Shown here piece after piece: positions 7,345 through 16,283 of a DNA stretch of 64,000 bases (positions are counted from its first letter, which is position 1; each line of letters begins with the position of its first letter). The position numbers and the translations under genes were made by a program. The DNA comes from Rhizobium sp. (GTDB taxonomy: Bacteria > Pseudomonadota > Alphaproteobacteria > Rhizobiales > Rhizobiaceae), in contig JAPZUE010000025.1 in assembly GCA_027533385.1 (NCBI GenBank), positions 283,143-347,142 on the forward strand. The letters are read 5' to 3'. Below the pieces are notes generated by a model that was given only the letters and a program-made list of their open reading frames with translations, was not told the DNA's origin and did not search any database.

Positions 7345-10083
7345 TCAGTCAGCGGTGTTGGAAATGGCCGCAAGTGCGTCGGCGCCGCCACCAGAGCGAA
7401 CGGCCTGAAGCGTGCGTGCTGCCAGCAAGTTGCCGGATTGCGCCGAGCGTTCGAACCAGAGCGCGGCCTGATCGACGTCCTTGTCGACTCTGTCTCCGGT
7501 CAGATAGGCGAGGCCCAGTTGATAAGCCGCGTTCGGATGGCCGCGCTCTGCCGCCTTCCGGAGCCAAGCTATCGCCTGGCCAGAATCAGCTGCATTCTCC
7601 TGCTTGAGCGCGAGAATACGCGACAGCTCGTACATTGCTGCAGTGTTGCCGGCATTGGCTGCGCGCGAGAGCCAATCAAGGCCCCGGTCGCGGGACTGAC
7701 TAACTCCGTAACCGTTCAGCAGCATGTGGCCGAGGGCCGCCATGGCTTCCTTGTCTCCGGCCTGAGCGGCCTGATGCATGAGGCCTGCCGCTGCATCGGG
7801 AAGGATTGCTGGACCGAAGCCGTTCAGCGCATATTCGCCGAGGGCCCGCTGGGCCGCGGCGGAGCCGCGTGCAGCCTGGGCGGCAAGCAATGTCTCCGCA
7901 CCTAAGGGATCGCGACCTGAGGCGGAAAAAGCCAGCCAGTCCGCCTCAAGCAGTGTCGCTTTGGGGACCTGGAAGCCACTTTCACGACGAACTTCTGCGA
8001 TCAGGGCTTCGGCCCTGGCTGCATCACGCTCCATCCCGACGCCCAGCATCAAGGCACGTGCCAGTATCAGGCGGGCTTCTGGGTCCTTCGGATTGTCTTT
8101 CAGGATTGTTTCCAGCATCGCGACCGCTGGCTCTGCCTTATCGTGATAAGCGACCGACGATAGATAGGTGGCCGCCAGCGCGGTCTTGGCGAACGGTGTG
8201 CCAGAGGCTGCAGCCTGCTCAAGCAAGACGACCGCAGCAGCAGATTGGCGGCTATCAGTTGCCATTGTTGCCTTCAGGCGTCCGAGCGCGACGAGATCTT
8301 CCGCTGTCATATCTGTCGCATCCAGTCCGACCAGGACGCTCTCGGTCTCCTTCATGCGCTCGGGCAAGCCTGTGGCGAACAGCAGCGAGGCAAGCGCGAT
8401 TCGATCTGCCGGAGCCGAGGTGATCGTGGTGATGCGTTTCAGGGTTACAGTGTCGAGATTGCCTGATCGAAGCAGCATGTCGGCAAGCGCCAAAGCGGCG
8501 CGGGGATCACCCTCTTCCATTCTTGACCGATAGAAGCTTTCTGCATCTCGCTGTTCCTGCGGGTCATGAGCGCCCGCCTGCATGTCGGCGAGCTCCCAAA
8601 AGGCCCGCTCGACGGCGCGTTCCTGCGCACGCAGGAACCAGCGACGAGCGAAGGTCTCGCTTCGCGCCAATTGGTCGCCGTGGCGATAGATTTGGCCCAA
8701 CCGCAACATCGCCTGGCCAACATTGTCGTCGGCCGCCTTGAAAATCAGCTGCAGCGCCTGCTTGCGGGGCAGGATGTTTTCCGAAATGCGATTGCTCAGC
8801 GCCAGATTGGCGATGGTGAAATTAGAGAAGCCGACGCTGAGCAGGGGCTTCTTTCTCAGGCTGTCAACCAAGGCTCGCGCAACATGGTCCGGCAGTGGCT
8901 GGCCATTTGCCTCAAGCCAGGCGTTCAACGCAAGGGCTGCGGAACTCTTGCCTTTCATGGCCTGTTCCTCAAGCATTGGTAACAGGACCGGGGCAATCTC
9001 CTCCGACCGCGCGGAGCGCCAGTGCTGGCTGGCAAGGTCCGCGAGCGCTTCCGGATCGGTCGCGATCGGGACGAGCGCAGCCTCAATCAGCCGCGACTTT
9101 TCTTCCGCCTCGCCTTCGAAGGCGAGTGCCAGCTTCAAATCGAGATTGGACAAAAGTACGCCTGCACGGCGGACGCCGGCTTCGCTGGCCTGTTGCAGCC
9201 AGGTGCGCGCCTCCGCATGCGAAACGGGCAGGGTCGAGCCGGACATGGCGGCGCTACCGAGTTCAAGGGCGGCAACACGGCTGCCGGCTTCGGCGGCCTG
9301 CCGGTAAAGGGCTGCGGCGCGGGCGGGATCGGCGGTCACATAACGGCCCGTCAGCAGTTCCTGGGCCAGCTGTTCGATTGCCGCCAGATGGCCGGCGTTT
9401 GCACCCTGCTCCAGCCAGTCTATGGCGCGGACGGGATCTGCTGGAGCCAGCAGCCCATCGGTGTAGACCCGGAAGAGCGAGAGAGCTGCGGACGGATTGC
9501 CGCTTGAGGCCCGTTCGGTGAGACGGCCGATCAGCCTCGATTTCAGCGTTTCGCCGACCGGCGTGCCGGTCGCCGACAGGTCGGTGATGGCCGGAAGGCT
9601 GCCGAGGAGTGCTGCAGCCTCCAGCCGCGGTACCACCTCGGCGAGCGGCTGTTTCTGATTTTCGAGGGCATCGGCGGCGAGCAGATAAAGGGCCTCGCCA
9701 CTACCTTCGAGGGCGAGGCGCTGCAGATCAGGGGCAATCGTCTTGAAATAAACGCCACCGGATTCGCGCAGCAGCAGGCGCCCGAGGGCGACGATGGTCG
9801 CTGGTGACCGGTCACCGAGCTCCATGGCCCGACGATAGGCAAGGATTGCGAGATCGCGCTCGGCCTTGCGCACCGGATTGGTGGCGCTGAAGATCAGGCC
9901 ATCGCGATAGAGCTCTGCCAGCTGGCGGTGGTCTTCGGGCCTGTCGCTTCTGCCGAGTTGCTCGACCAGGGCGCGTTCGGCTTCAAACCGCTCTGCAAGA
10001 CCGGCCTGTTGCGCAGCAGCGCCCGTTATCACAAGCGTGGCGAAAAGGCAGGCGAGGGTGAGTAAGCGTGCCGGAACCATCAT
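7345..10083 (-). CDS. Large periplasmic Sel1 repeat protein (AlgK-like), 912 residues
   Basis: The ATG at 10083 was chosen because it forms an ATGA overlap with the lyase stop and follows GGGGG by five bases; an in-frame TTG exists at 10095. A signal peptide (LLTLACLFATLVITGAAA) precedes Sel1 repeats through the whole length, clearest at the C-terminus (AMAALGHMLLNGYGVSQ, AAYQLGLAYLTGDRVD). No lipobox cysteine is at the predicted cleavage site. It is translationally coupled to the AlgL-type lyase, which supports a shared periplasmic complex. Function otherwise unknown. Confidence 0.72.
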   Translation of the reverse strand: MMVPARLLTLACLFATLVITGAAAQQAGLAERFEAERALVEQLGRSDRPEDHRQLAELYRDGLIFSATNPVRKAERDLAILAYRRAMELGDRSPATIVALGRLLLRESGGVYFKTIAPDLQRLALEGSGEALYLLAADALENQKQPLAEVVPRLEAAALLGSLPAITDLSATGTPVGETLKSRLIGRLTERASSGNPSAALSLFRVYTDGLLAPADPVRAIDWLEQGANAGHLAAIEQLAQELLTGRYVTADPARAAALYRQAAEAGSRVAALELGSAAMSGSTLPVSHAEARTWLQQASEAGVRRAGVLLSNLDLKLALAFEGEAEEKSRLIEAALVPIATDPEALADLASQHWRSARSEEIAPVLLPMLEEQAMKGKSSAALALNAWLEANGQPLPDHVARALVDSLRKKPLLSVGFSNFTIANLALSNRISENILPRKQALQLIFKAADDNVGQAMLRLGQIYRHGDQLARSETFARRWFLRAQERAVERAFWELADMQAGAHDPQEQRDAESFYRSRMEEGDPRAALALADMLLRSGNLDTVTLKRITTITSAPADRIALASLLFATGLPERMKETESVLVGLDATDMTAEDLVALGRLKATMATDSRQSAAAVVLLEQAAASGTPFAKTALAATYLSSVAYHDKAEPAVAMLETILKDNPKDPEARLILARALMLGVGMERDAARAEALIAEVRRESGFQVPKATLLEADWLAFSASGRDPLGAETLLAAQAARGSAAAQRALGEYALNGFGPAILPDAAAGLMHQAAQAGDKEAMAALGHMLLNGYGVSQSRDRGLDWLSRAANAGNTAAMYELSRILALKQENAADSGQAIAWLRKAAERGHPNAAYQLGLAYLTGDRVDKDVDQAALWFERSAQSGNLLAARTLQAVRSGGGADALAAISNTAD

Positions 10084-11216
10084 GGTTGCCCCCAAAAGCA
10101 GGTCGAGTTTCCACCGATGAACTCATCGATCAAAGGCCGTTCGGCCCGGATGCGCCGATCGAAAAGGCTGCGTAGCCGGTCGAAGGCGAGCCCCCGGCCG
10201 GACAAGGCCGCCGCCTCTGTCCAGGCCATGTAGTGTCGGCCATGACCGCGGGTGTCGAGAAAGCCCAGCTCCAGTTTGCGATAGTCCTTTTCGGGGCCGG
10301 GTATGTGGTTCTCGGCCGCATAGACCGCGACGAGGACCGGTGAGGTGATGCCGTTGATCAGGGCGCCGAGCAGCGCGGCATAGGACTGTTTGTCCTTTGT
10401 CTCGCGGTCATAGAGATCGATGCCCTGGCCGCGCCCCACCTCTGCCAGCACGGTCAGGCTGGATAGCGTCTGACGCTGGTACCAGAGGGCGCGGGCACCA
10501 CGACGGGCCTCGAGTTCAAGCGTCCCGTCCGGACGGGTTTCCGCCAGCACGGTATCAAAGCGGGCGAGGCCCTTGTCCATCATCTGATGGTCACCGACGA
10601 TGGCACCCCAGACGGCCAGGACACTGTCGGCAAGAATGCGATGATTGTTGCGGTCGACATCGCCGTCGAAGACGTGATCGATCTTGACGACCAGACCGCC
10701 GATCCAGCCGCGAAGCTCGGCGGCTTGCTGCGGGTCGAGATCTTGCTGAAGGATGGAATAGGCGACGGCCAGGGGCAGAAGCTGGCGTTTCAGCGCATAA
10801 TAGGCGTCGTGCACCTCTTCCGTCTCGGTAAAGGCGCCTGCCTTCGCCCAGGCAAGGAGAAGGCCTTCGAGCAGGGTGCGGGCCTGTTGATCGCCGGCGA
10901 GCACCCGACCTGACAGGACCATGACGGCCCAGGAGAAGTCCTCCGCCGACTGATCCGAGCCGTAGCCTTCCGTGGCGCTCAGCTTGGCGATCGGGACAAG
11001 CGTCTGCCAGGCCGGATCGATGGCGATGGCGAGGCAGATGCTGCGGATTTTACGATAGGGTTCGCTCGCCAGTTCGGTTGCACGGGTTTTCGTGTCGAAG
11101 AGACCCGGCCAGCCCGTGGCCGTTGCCGACGCCGCAGGTGTCGCCAGTGGCAGGCCCAAGAGGCCGCACAAGGCGATGGCAAGAGCGATCCGTTTGCGAT
11201 CAACCATCTCGGGCAT
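10080..11216 (-). CDS. algL: Periplasmic PL5 alginate lyase (AlgL), operon copy
   Basis: A 378-residue protein with a signal peptide (IALCGLLGLPLATPAASA). PL5 features: DRNNHR with Asn191-His192, Arg239 and Tyr246, at exactly the spacing of the A1-III/AlgL catalytic residues. In Pseudomonas, AlgL degrades polymer stranded in the periplasm and belongs to the export complex; the same role is likely here. It overlaps algG by 17 bases (or by 8 if the ATG at 11207, which has a better-spaced AAGGGG, is used) and is coupled to the next Sel1 gene. The residues after Tyr246 differ from the YHNY of classical AlgL (YQRQ here), which could change substrate preference. Confidence 0.83.
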   Translation of the reverse strand: MPEMVDRKRIALAIALCGLLGLPLATPAASATATGWPGLFDTKTRATELASEPYRKIRSICLAIAIDPAWQTLVPIAKLSATEGYGSDQSAEDFSWAVMVLSGRVLAGDQQARTLLEGLLLAWAKAGAFTETEEVHDAYYALKRQLLPLAVAYSILQQDLDPQQAAELRGWIGGLVVKIDHVFDGDVDRNNHRILADSVLAVWGAIVGDHQMMDKGLARFDTVLAETRPDGTLELEARRGARALWYQRQTLSSLTVLAEVGRGQGIDLYDRETKDKQSYAALLGALINGITSPVLVAVYAAENHIPGPEKDYRKLELGFLDTRGHGRHYMAWTEAAALSGRGLAFDRLRSLFDRRIRAERPLIDEFIGGNSTCFWGQP

Positions 11217-14200
11217 CCCCTTGGCCGGTGATCAGGTCCTGCTGCAGGAGCCTGCCGGTGCAGACCGGCCGGCTGCGCGGCGGGTTCGGCCAGCCTCCGA
11301 GATCACAGGCCTTGATCGTTGCTTCCGGTTCGCAATTCTCGCTGGTGAGCATGGCAGCGGTGTCACCCAGGCGAAGCAGGAAGGGTGACAGCTGCTTCAG
11401 ATCGCCGCCATAGAGGCGGTTGCTCTGGCGGAGGAAGACGTTGCCGTCGAGCACGAGCTGGGCGGCGCCTGCGGCATTGATCGCGCTGCCATTTTCGCTG
11501 AAGGCATTGCCGCTGAGGACCGCTGTGGTCACCGGCTGAAAGGGGTCCAGCTCGAAATTGCGGGTGCTGCCTTCGGGTGACTGACGCAGGTCGGAGACGT
11601 ATATGTCCGCACCGCTGACCCCATTGGCCTCTACGCGATTGTCATACATGCCGACATCGGTGCTGTTGCGGATCTTCACGCCTGCCCGACCGTTGCGGCT
11701 GAGATCATTGGCGGCTGCGATGTTGCAGCTGCTTTCATAGAAGGTCAGCCCGTCCCCCTCGTTCGCCACGGCGGTGTTGGCATAGACGATGTTGCGGATG
11801 CTCGTGCGGTCCAGCATGATCCCCGAACCCTTGTTCTGCACGGAGACATTGCCGACGATGAAGCTGTCATCGACTTCGCGGGAGACGATGATGCCGTGCT
11901 TCTTCTGGGAACCATAAGCAGTGTTCAGCGCGATCACTAGGTGGCGCGAGCGGTCGTGGGGATCGATGCCGTAGATGATGTTATCGCGATATTCGTTGCC
12001 GATCAGGCGGACATGATCGACTTCGTAGCTGTAATAGCCGTAGCGCAGGTTCTCGAAACTGTTGTCGACGATGTTGCCGGTCGGACGGTTTTCCTCGACG
12101 GCGTAGAGTGACTGCACGGCGGCGCCGCTCGATTGTGTCAGGCCGAAGGCCTTGCTGGAATCGTAGCCGAGCATGGCAAGCCTGCTGCCGGCGATCTGCA
12201 GATCACTGCCGCCCCAGGCGGTGATGAAGGGGCGGAAACGGGCCCGATCCTTGTCGGTGGCCGAAACGAGCGTGCCCTTCACTTCGTCATAGCCGAGGAT
12301 TTCGGCGTCCTGGACGACCAGGCGACCGGCAACGGCGATGAAGGCCCCGGATTGCACGCCCAGCCGATACTGGTCGAATTCGGCGCCCGACATCAGCAGA
12401 GTCGCACCCGGCAGCACGATGATCGGAACGCGGATGAGGAGATTGTCCTTCTCTACGACAAGCAGCCGGCGGCTGGTTGCCTCGGGCAGGTCGCGCAGAA
12501 GGCTGCCAAGCGTGACCACACCCTTCTCGACGGCAATATAACGGGGCCAGGTCATCTGCTGCGAGAGTTGTACCTGGTGGACGGCGGCTTCCCCTCCATC
12601 GCCGAGCTTGAAGGCCTCCAGGCTGAACGGGCTGAAACCCAGTATGGCAAGATGGCCTATGGCGCCGGCCGGTGCGGGGACACGGGCGCGCATCGCTGCA
12701 GCATCGAGGCCGAAGATGTCGGGCATGTCGACATCTGGCAGGGCGCGGGTCTGCGGTGCGGGTGCCTGGATCCTGTGGCCGGCGACGGAGAAATCCGCGG
12801 TCATTCTTGCCGGGGATTGCGATGCCTGCGTTTCGGCACCGGCGATCGGGTCAACGGTCGGATCGGTCAGCCAGCCCTTGATGTCGAGTTCGCGCGCCCG
12901 GGCTTCGGCAAGTTGACGAAAGGCCGGGATACGAACCTGCCAGGAGAGGTCTTTCACCTGTTCGACGAAACGCTCGATATTGCGATCCTTTTGGAAGGCG
13001 GCAAAGGCGAGCTCGGCACGCAGCGTTTCTGCGGTTTTCGGCGGGAGCGTGTCAAAGCGCGGGTTTTTCGGATCAAGGGCGCCCTGCTTGACGAGCAGGG
13101 CGGAGATTTCCCGTTCGGCTTCTTCCCGTGTCTTGATGTCGGCTATCGCGCTGAGCAGCGCGTCGGCGCGGGAGACTTCGCCTATGCGCGCGAAGGCGAC
13201 GGCGATGTCCGCACGGCTTTCGTCCATGTCGCTGGTGTTGGCCACCAGGGTGACGGCTTCTTCGAGCACGCTGCGTTGGGCGGCGCGGCCACTCGATTCG
13301 GATGCGAGCGCGATTGATATCAGGATACGGCAGCGGGAGGCCTCGCTGTCGGCGCGGGTCAGCAGGGCGCGGGCGCGGTCGAAATCCTGTTGCTTCATGG
13401 CGTGGTTGGCCAGAGCCTCGACCACGCGGTCCCGGTCGGGTCCTGCGGTGATCTCCTCCAGCCGCGCTTCCGCCTCAGACGTTTTTCCGGATTTGACGAG
13501 AGCACGGGCGATCCCTGCACGGGCAAAGGCGAGGTCATCGGCCTGTGAGACGTCGCCGAGCAGCGCTTCGGCTTCATCGAGCCTGTCATCGTCTGCCAAA
13601 CCTTTGATCAGGCGGGAATAGGCAAAGGATCTCGTCTCGCCCGCAGGCAGTGGTTCGGCGAGCTTGCGGGCTTCCGTGAACTGCGAGAAGCCCGCCAGCG
13701 CTGACACGAGATTGGCGATGGCATTCTGATCGTCGATCGGCTGATCGGCATTCTGCTGCAGGATCTGCAGGGCGGCATCGGCATAGCCCTGACGCTTGAG
13801 ATCCCTGGCGATGGCAATGTCTGCGTCGATCCGGGCCTTGTCGGTCAGGAAGAGCGTAACGATCTCGCGCGCCCGCAGGGCCTTGTTTCGGTCGATGCGC
13901 GCATCGACCGCCTGGCGCAGCGCCTTGTTCTGATCGCGGTCGCGGGACATCGACTTGGCCGCCTGCAGGGCAAGGGCGTCATCGCCGGTCTCAAGGGCGG
14001 CAGCAACGACTGTCTCCATCAATCCGGTGCGTCCATCCTCATCCCGATCCAGCGCCTGGGCGAAGAGCAGGGCACGGGCGTAATCGCGCTTTTCGATCGC
14101 CTGGAGGGCAGCTTGAGTCAGAACGCTCGGGCTCGCCTTCTTGGTGCCCTCGGCGCTCAGGCTTTCCAGCGCGCGGGTCTGGTAAAGCTCGGCCCGGGTG

Positions 14201-14838
14201 CGTGCGAGGACGGCGGCGTTGGTGGCGATTTCCAGCAGGGTGTCGGGCAGGGTTGCCGGCGGAAATACGAGGACGGCAGCGCGTAGCGCGCCGTCGCGGG
14301 TCTCGTTGCGCGGGATGGCGCGCGCCTCCTCGATGGAGAGCGTCGACAGTCTTTCGGCCTCTTCCGTTTCTCCGACGCGAAGATGGGCGGCGGCAAGGCT
14401 TGTCCAGGCCGCAGATCGATAGGCGGGATCGTGGATCTCTCGCAGGATTGCCTTGGCTTCTAGGTCCCGCTCCATGCCGGCCTCTCCCGCAGCCAGGCCG
14501 GAAACGAGCGCGTCGAGGAGGCTCAAACGCATGACATCCGGTGTGATGGCCTGCGCTGCCAGTTCGCCGAGGGCGGCCTTTGCCTCGTCAATGGCGATGC
14601 CGTCCTTGCCAAGCCCTTCCAGAACGGCGATGGCATCGACTGCCTCGCGCAGCCAGTGAATGCGCCGTTCCGGATCCTGCTCTGCATCGAGCTTGACGAT
14701 GGCTTCGGCGACGATGCTGCTGGCCACGCCGATTTCATCTTCGATCGCCGCGTGACCGGGAGCCGACCAGGCAATCCCGAGCGCCAGGATCAAAGCGGGC
14801 CATGTAATGCGGGAGGTGCGCGTGCCAGGATCACTCAT
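11200..14838 (-). CDS. algG: Periplasmic mannuronan C5-epimerase AlgG fused to an N-terminal helical-repeat domain
   Basis: A 1212-residue protein. A signal peptide (ALILALGIAWSAPGHA) is followed by about 640 residues of TPR-like helical repeats (DYARALLFAQALDRDEDG, DRLDEAEALLGDVSQA). From about residue 680 it matches AlgG: AWGGSDLQIAGSRLAMLGY, then IYGIDPHDRS with Asp959, His961 and Asp962, then KKHGIIVSREV carrying the conserved arginine. These are the AlgG catalytic residues, so epimerase activity (mannuronate to guluronate in the chain) is expected. Pseudomonas AlgG is about 540 residues, so the N-terminal half is an addition; fusion of an AlgK-like scaffold to AlgG is the simplest reading. 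It overlaps manC by one base (TGATG). Confidence 0.88.
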   Translation of the reverse strand: MSDPGTRTSRITWPALILALGIAWSAPGHAAIEDEIGVASSIVAEAIVKLDAEQDPERRIHWLREAVDAIAVLEGLGKDGIAIDEAKAALGELAAQAITPDVMRLSLLDALVSGLAAGEAGMERDLEAKAILREIHDPAYRSAAWTSLAAAHLRVGETEEAERLSTLSIEEARAIPRNETRDGALRAAVLVFPPATLPDTLLEIATNAAVLARTRAELYQTRALESLSAEGTKKASPSVLTQAALQAIEKRDYARALLFAQALDRDEDGRTGLMETVVAAALETGDDALALQAAKSMSRDRDQNKALRQAVDARIDRNKALRAREIVTLFLTDKARIDADIAIARDLKRQGYADAALQILQQNADQPIDDQNAIANLVSALAGFSQFTEARKLAEPLPAGETRSFAYSRLIKGLADDDRLDEAEALLGDVSQADDLAFARAGIARALVKSGKTSEAEARLEEITAGPDRDRVVEALANHAMKQQDFDRARALLTRADSEASRCRILISIALASESSGRAAQRSVLEEAVTLVANTSDMDESRADIAVAFARIGEVSRADALLSAIADIKTREEAEREISALLVKQGALDPKNPRFDTLPPKTAETLRAELAFAAFQKDRNIERFVEQVKDLSWQVRIPAFRQLAEARARELDIKGWLTDPTVDPIAGAETQASQSPARMTADFSVAGHRIQAPAPQTRALPDVDMPDIFGLDAAAMRARVPAPAGAIGHLAILGFSPFSLEAFKLGDGGEAAVHQVQLSQQMTWPRYIAVEKGVVTLGSLLRDLPEATSRRLLVVEKDNLLIRVPIIVLPGATLLMSGAEFDQYRLGVQSGAFIAVAGRLVVQDAEILGYDEVKGTLVSATDKDRARFRPFITAWGGSDLQIAGSRLAMLGYDSSKAFGLTQSSGAAVQSLYAVEENRPTGNIVDNSFENLRYGYYSYEVDHVRLIGNEYRDNIIYGIDPHDRSRHLVIALNTAYGSQKKHGIIVSREVDDSFIVGNVSVQNKGSGIMLDRTSIRNIVYANTAVANEGDGLTFYESSCNIAAANDLSRNGRAGVKIRNSTDVGMYDNRVEANGVSGADIYVSDLRQSPEGSTRNFELDPFQPVTTAVLSGNAFSENGSAINAAGAAQLVLDGNVFLRQSNRLYGGDLKQLSPFLLRLGDTAAMLTSENCEPEATIKACDLGGWPNPPRSRPVCTGRLLQQDLITGQGDARDG

Positions 14839-16283
14839 CAGCCGACCTTCCTGATTTCTGTCGCAAGACCAGCGACCGATCCGCTTTCGCTAGGCGCGGT
14901 GTCCGCCACGATCCGAAGACGGCGCATCGTGCTCAGATGAAAGATGGCTGGGCGAGATGCCGGATTGTGGATCGCCATGGCCTCACCGGCGCTGATCTCG
15001 CGCGTCTTGCCTGCGGTCATCCGGGCTTCTGCGGACGGACCCCGCACGTCGAGTTCGCCGGACAGCAGGGTGAGCGTCCGGGACATGTCGCTTTCGCCTG
15101 GATCGAGGTGGAGGGTGGCTCCGGCAAGCAGCTCCAAGCGCTCCACCGTGAAGTCTTCATTGTCGTCGATGATCTGACGGCTGCCGGTCAGATCCCGGCG
15201 CAGGACATGGCGATCAGCCGCCGGGTGGGCGATCTTTGCCAGATGTTGGGCAATGAACTTGACGTCCTGCGACTGGGCCCGGGAGGCAACCAGCAGAACA
15301 TCGTCGGTGTCGACCAGGACGATGTCGGACAGGCCGATGACGGAGACCAGGCGTCGTCCCGTGTTGATGTAGCTGTTGTGCACATTGCGCAGCAGGGCGT
15401 CGCCCTTCAGGACGTTGTTGTCGGCATTGCGGTCACCAACTTCCCAGAGCGCCTCGAAGGAACCGAGATCATTCCAGTCGGGCGAAACGGGCACGACGCC
15501 GAGGCGGGCGGAATGCTCCATGACTGCATGGTCGATCGAGATTTCCGGGGCCTCGGAGAAGGCGGGGGAGAGGTAGAGCCGGTTTCCTTCATGCCGGCCT
15601 TCGCGAATGCTTTTGGTGACGGCGTTGAGGACGGCGGGGGCATGATGGGCGAGCTCGCCGAGAATGCTCAGCGCACGGAACATGAAGATGCCGCTGTTCC
15701 AGGTGTGGCGTCCGCCGGCGACCAGCTGCATGGCGATCTCAAGGGCCGGCTTTTCGACGAAGCTGATGACCTCAAGCACCTCGCCTTCTGCAGAGACATC
15801 GGCCTCGATATAGCCGAAGCCGGTTTCAGGCGCGGTGGGGCGAATGCCGAACAGGGCAATGCCGCCTTGCTCGACAAAAGGCAGAGCGGCGCGATAGGCC
15901 TCGACCAGCCTGTCATGGCGGCCGATGCGATGGTCGCTCGGTACGACGAGCATCACGGCATCCGGATCTTCTGCGGCAAGCGCCAGGGCGGCTGCGGCAA
16001 TCGCCGGGGCCGTCGAGCGCATGGCCGGTTCGACGAGCACTGTCGGCAGGCCGGCCGTATGGTCGATCTGCTGCAGGTCGAACTGGACGCGCGGCTCCTG
16101 GACCATGTTGACGAGGACGGTGGCGCGTCCGAATTCAGGGCCTTCGAAGCGGGCGAGCGTATCCTGAAACAGGGAGTGGTCGCCGGCGAGCTTCTGGAAC
16201 TGCTTGGGCTCCAGGCGTCGTGACAGGGGCCAGAGGCGGGTTCCGGAGCCGCCGCAAAGGACAACAGGGCGGATCAGGGTCAT
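14838..16283 (-). CDS. manC: Mannose-1-phosphate guanylyltransferase (AlgA/ManC type) with degenerate isomerase domain
   Basis: A 481-residue protein. The nucleotidyltransferase signature CGGSGTRLWPLSR is at 10-22, with VPSDHRI and FVEKP further on, so it should make GDP-mannose from GTP and mannose-1-phosphate. Length and layout fit bifunctional AlgA/ManC, but the C-terminal cupin lacks the zinc-binding QMHHHRxEHW motif of type II phosphomannose isomerases; the aligned stretch reads LHLDPGESDMSRT. Isomerase activity is therefore probably lost and may be supplied by the AGE-family protein at 21528-22814. It has an ATGA overlap with alg44 and a GAGGTGA ribosome-binding site. Confidence 0.88.
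   Translation of the reverse strand: MTLIRPVVLCGGSGTRLWPLSRRLEPKQFQKLAGDHSLFQDTLARFEGPEFGRATVLVNMVQEPRVQFDLQQIDHTAGLPTVLVEPAMRSTAPAIAAAALALAAEDPDAVMLVVPSDHRIGRHDRLVEAYRAALPFVEQGGIALFGIRPTAPETGFGYIEADVSAEGEVLEVISFVEKPALEIAMQLVAGGRHTWNSGIFMFRALSILGELAHHAPAVLNAVTKSIREGRHEGNRLYLSPAFSEAPEISIDHAVMEHSARLGVVPVSPDWNDLGSFEALWEVGDRNADNNVLKGDALLRNVHNSYINTGRRLVSVIGLSDIVLVDTDDVLLVASRAQSQDVKFIAQHLAKIAHPAADRHVLRRDLTGSRQIIDDNEDFTVERLELLAGATLHLDPGESDMSRTLTLLSGELDVRGPSAEARMTAGKTREISAGEAMAIHNPASRPAIFHLSTMRRLRIVADTAPSESGSVAGLATEIRKVG

Noticed and set aside
10080..11216. Loss of the catalytic tyrosine in the operon AlgL
   Set aside because: The YHNY motif reads YQRQ, but counting from His192 places Arg239 and Tyr246 at the canonical +47 and +54 spacing, so the catalytic residues are retained.
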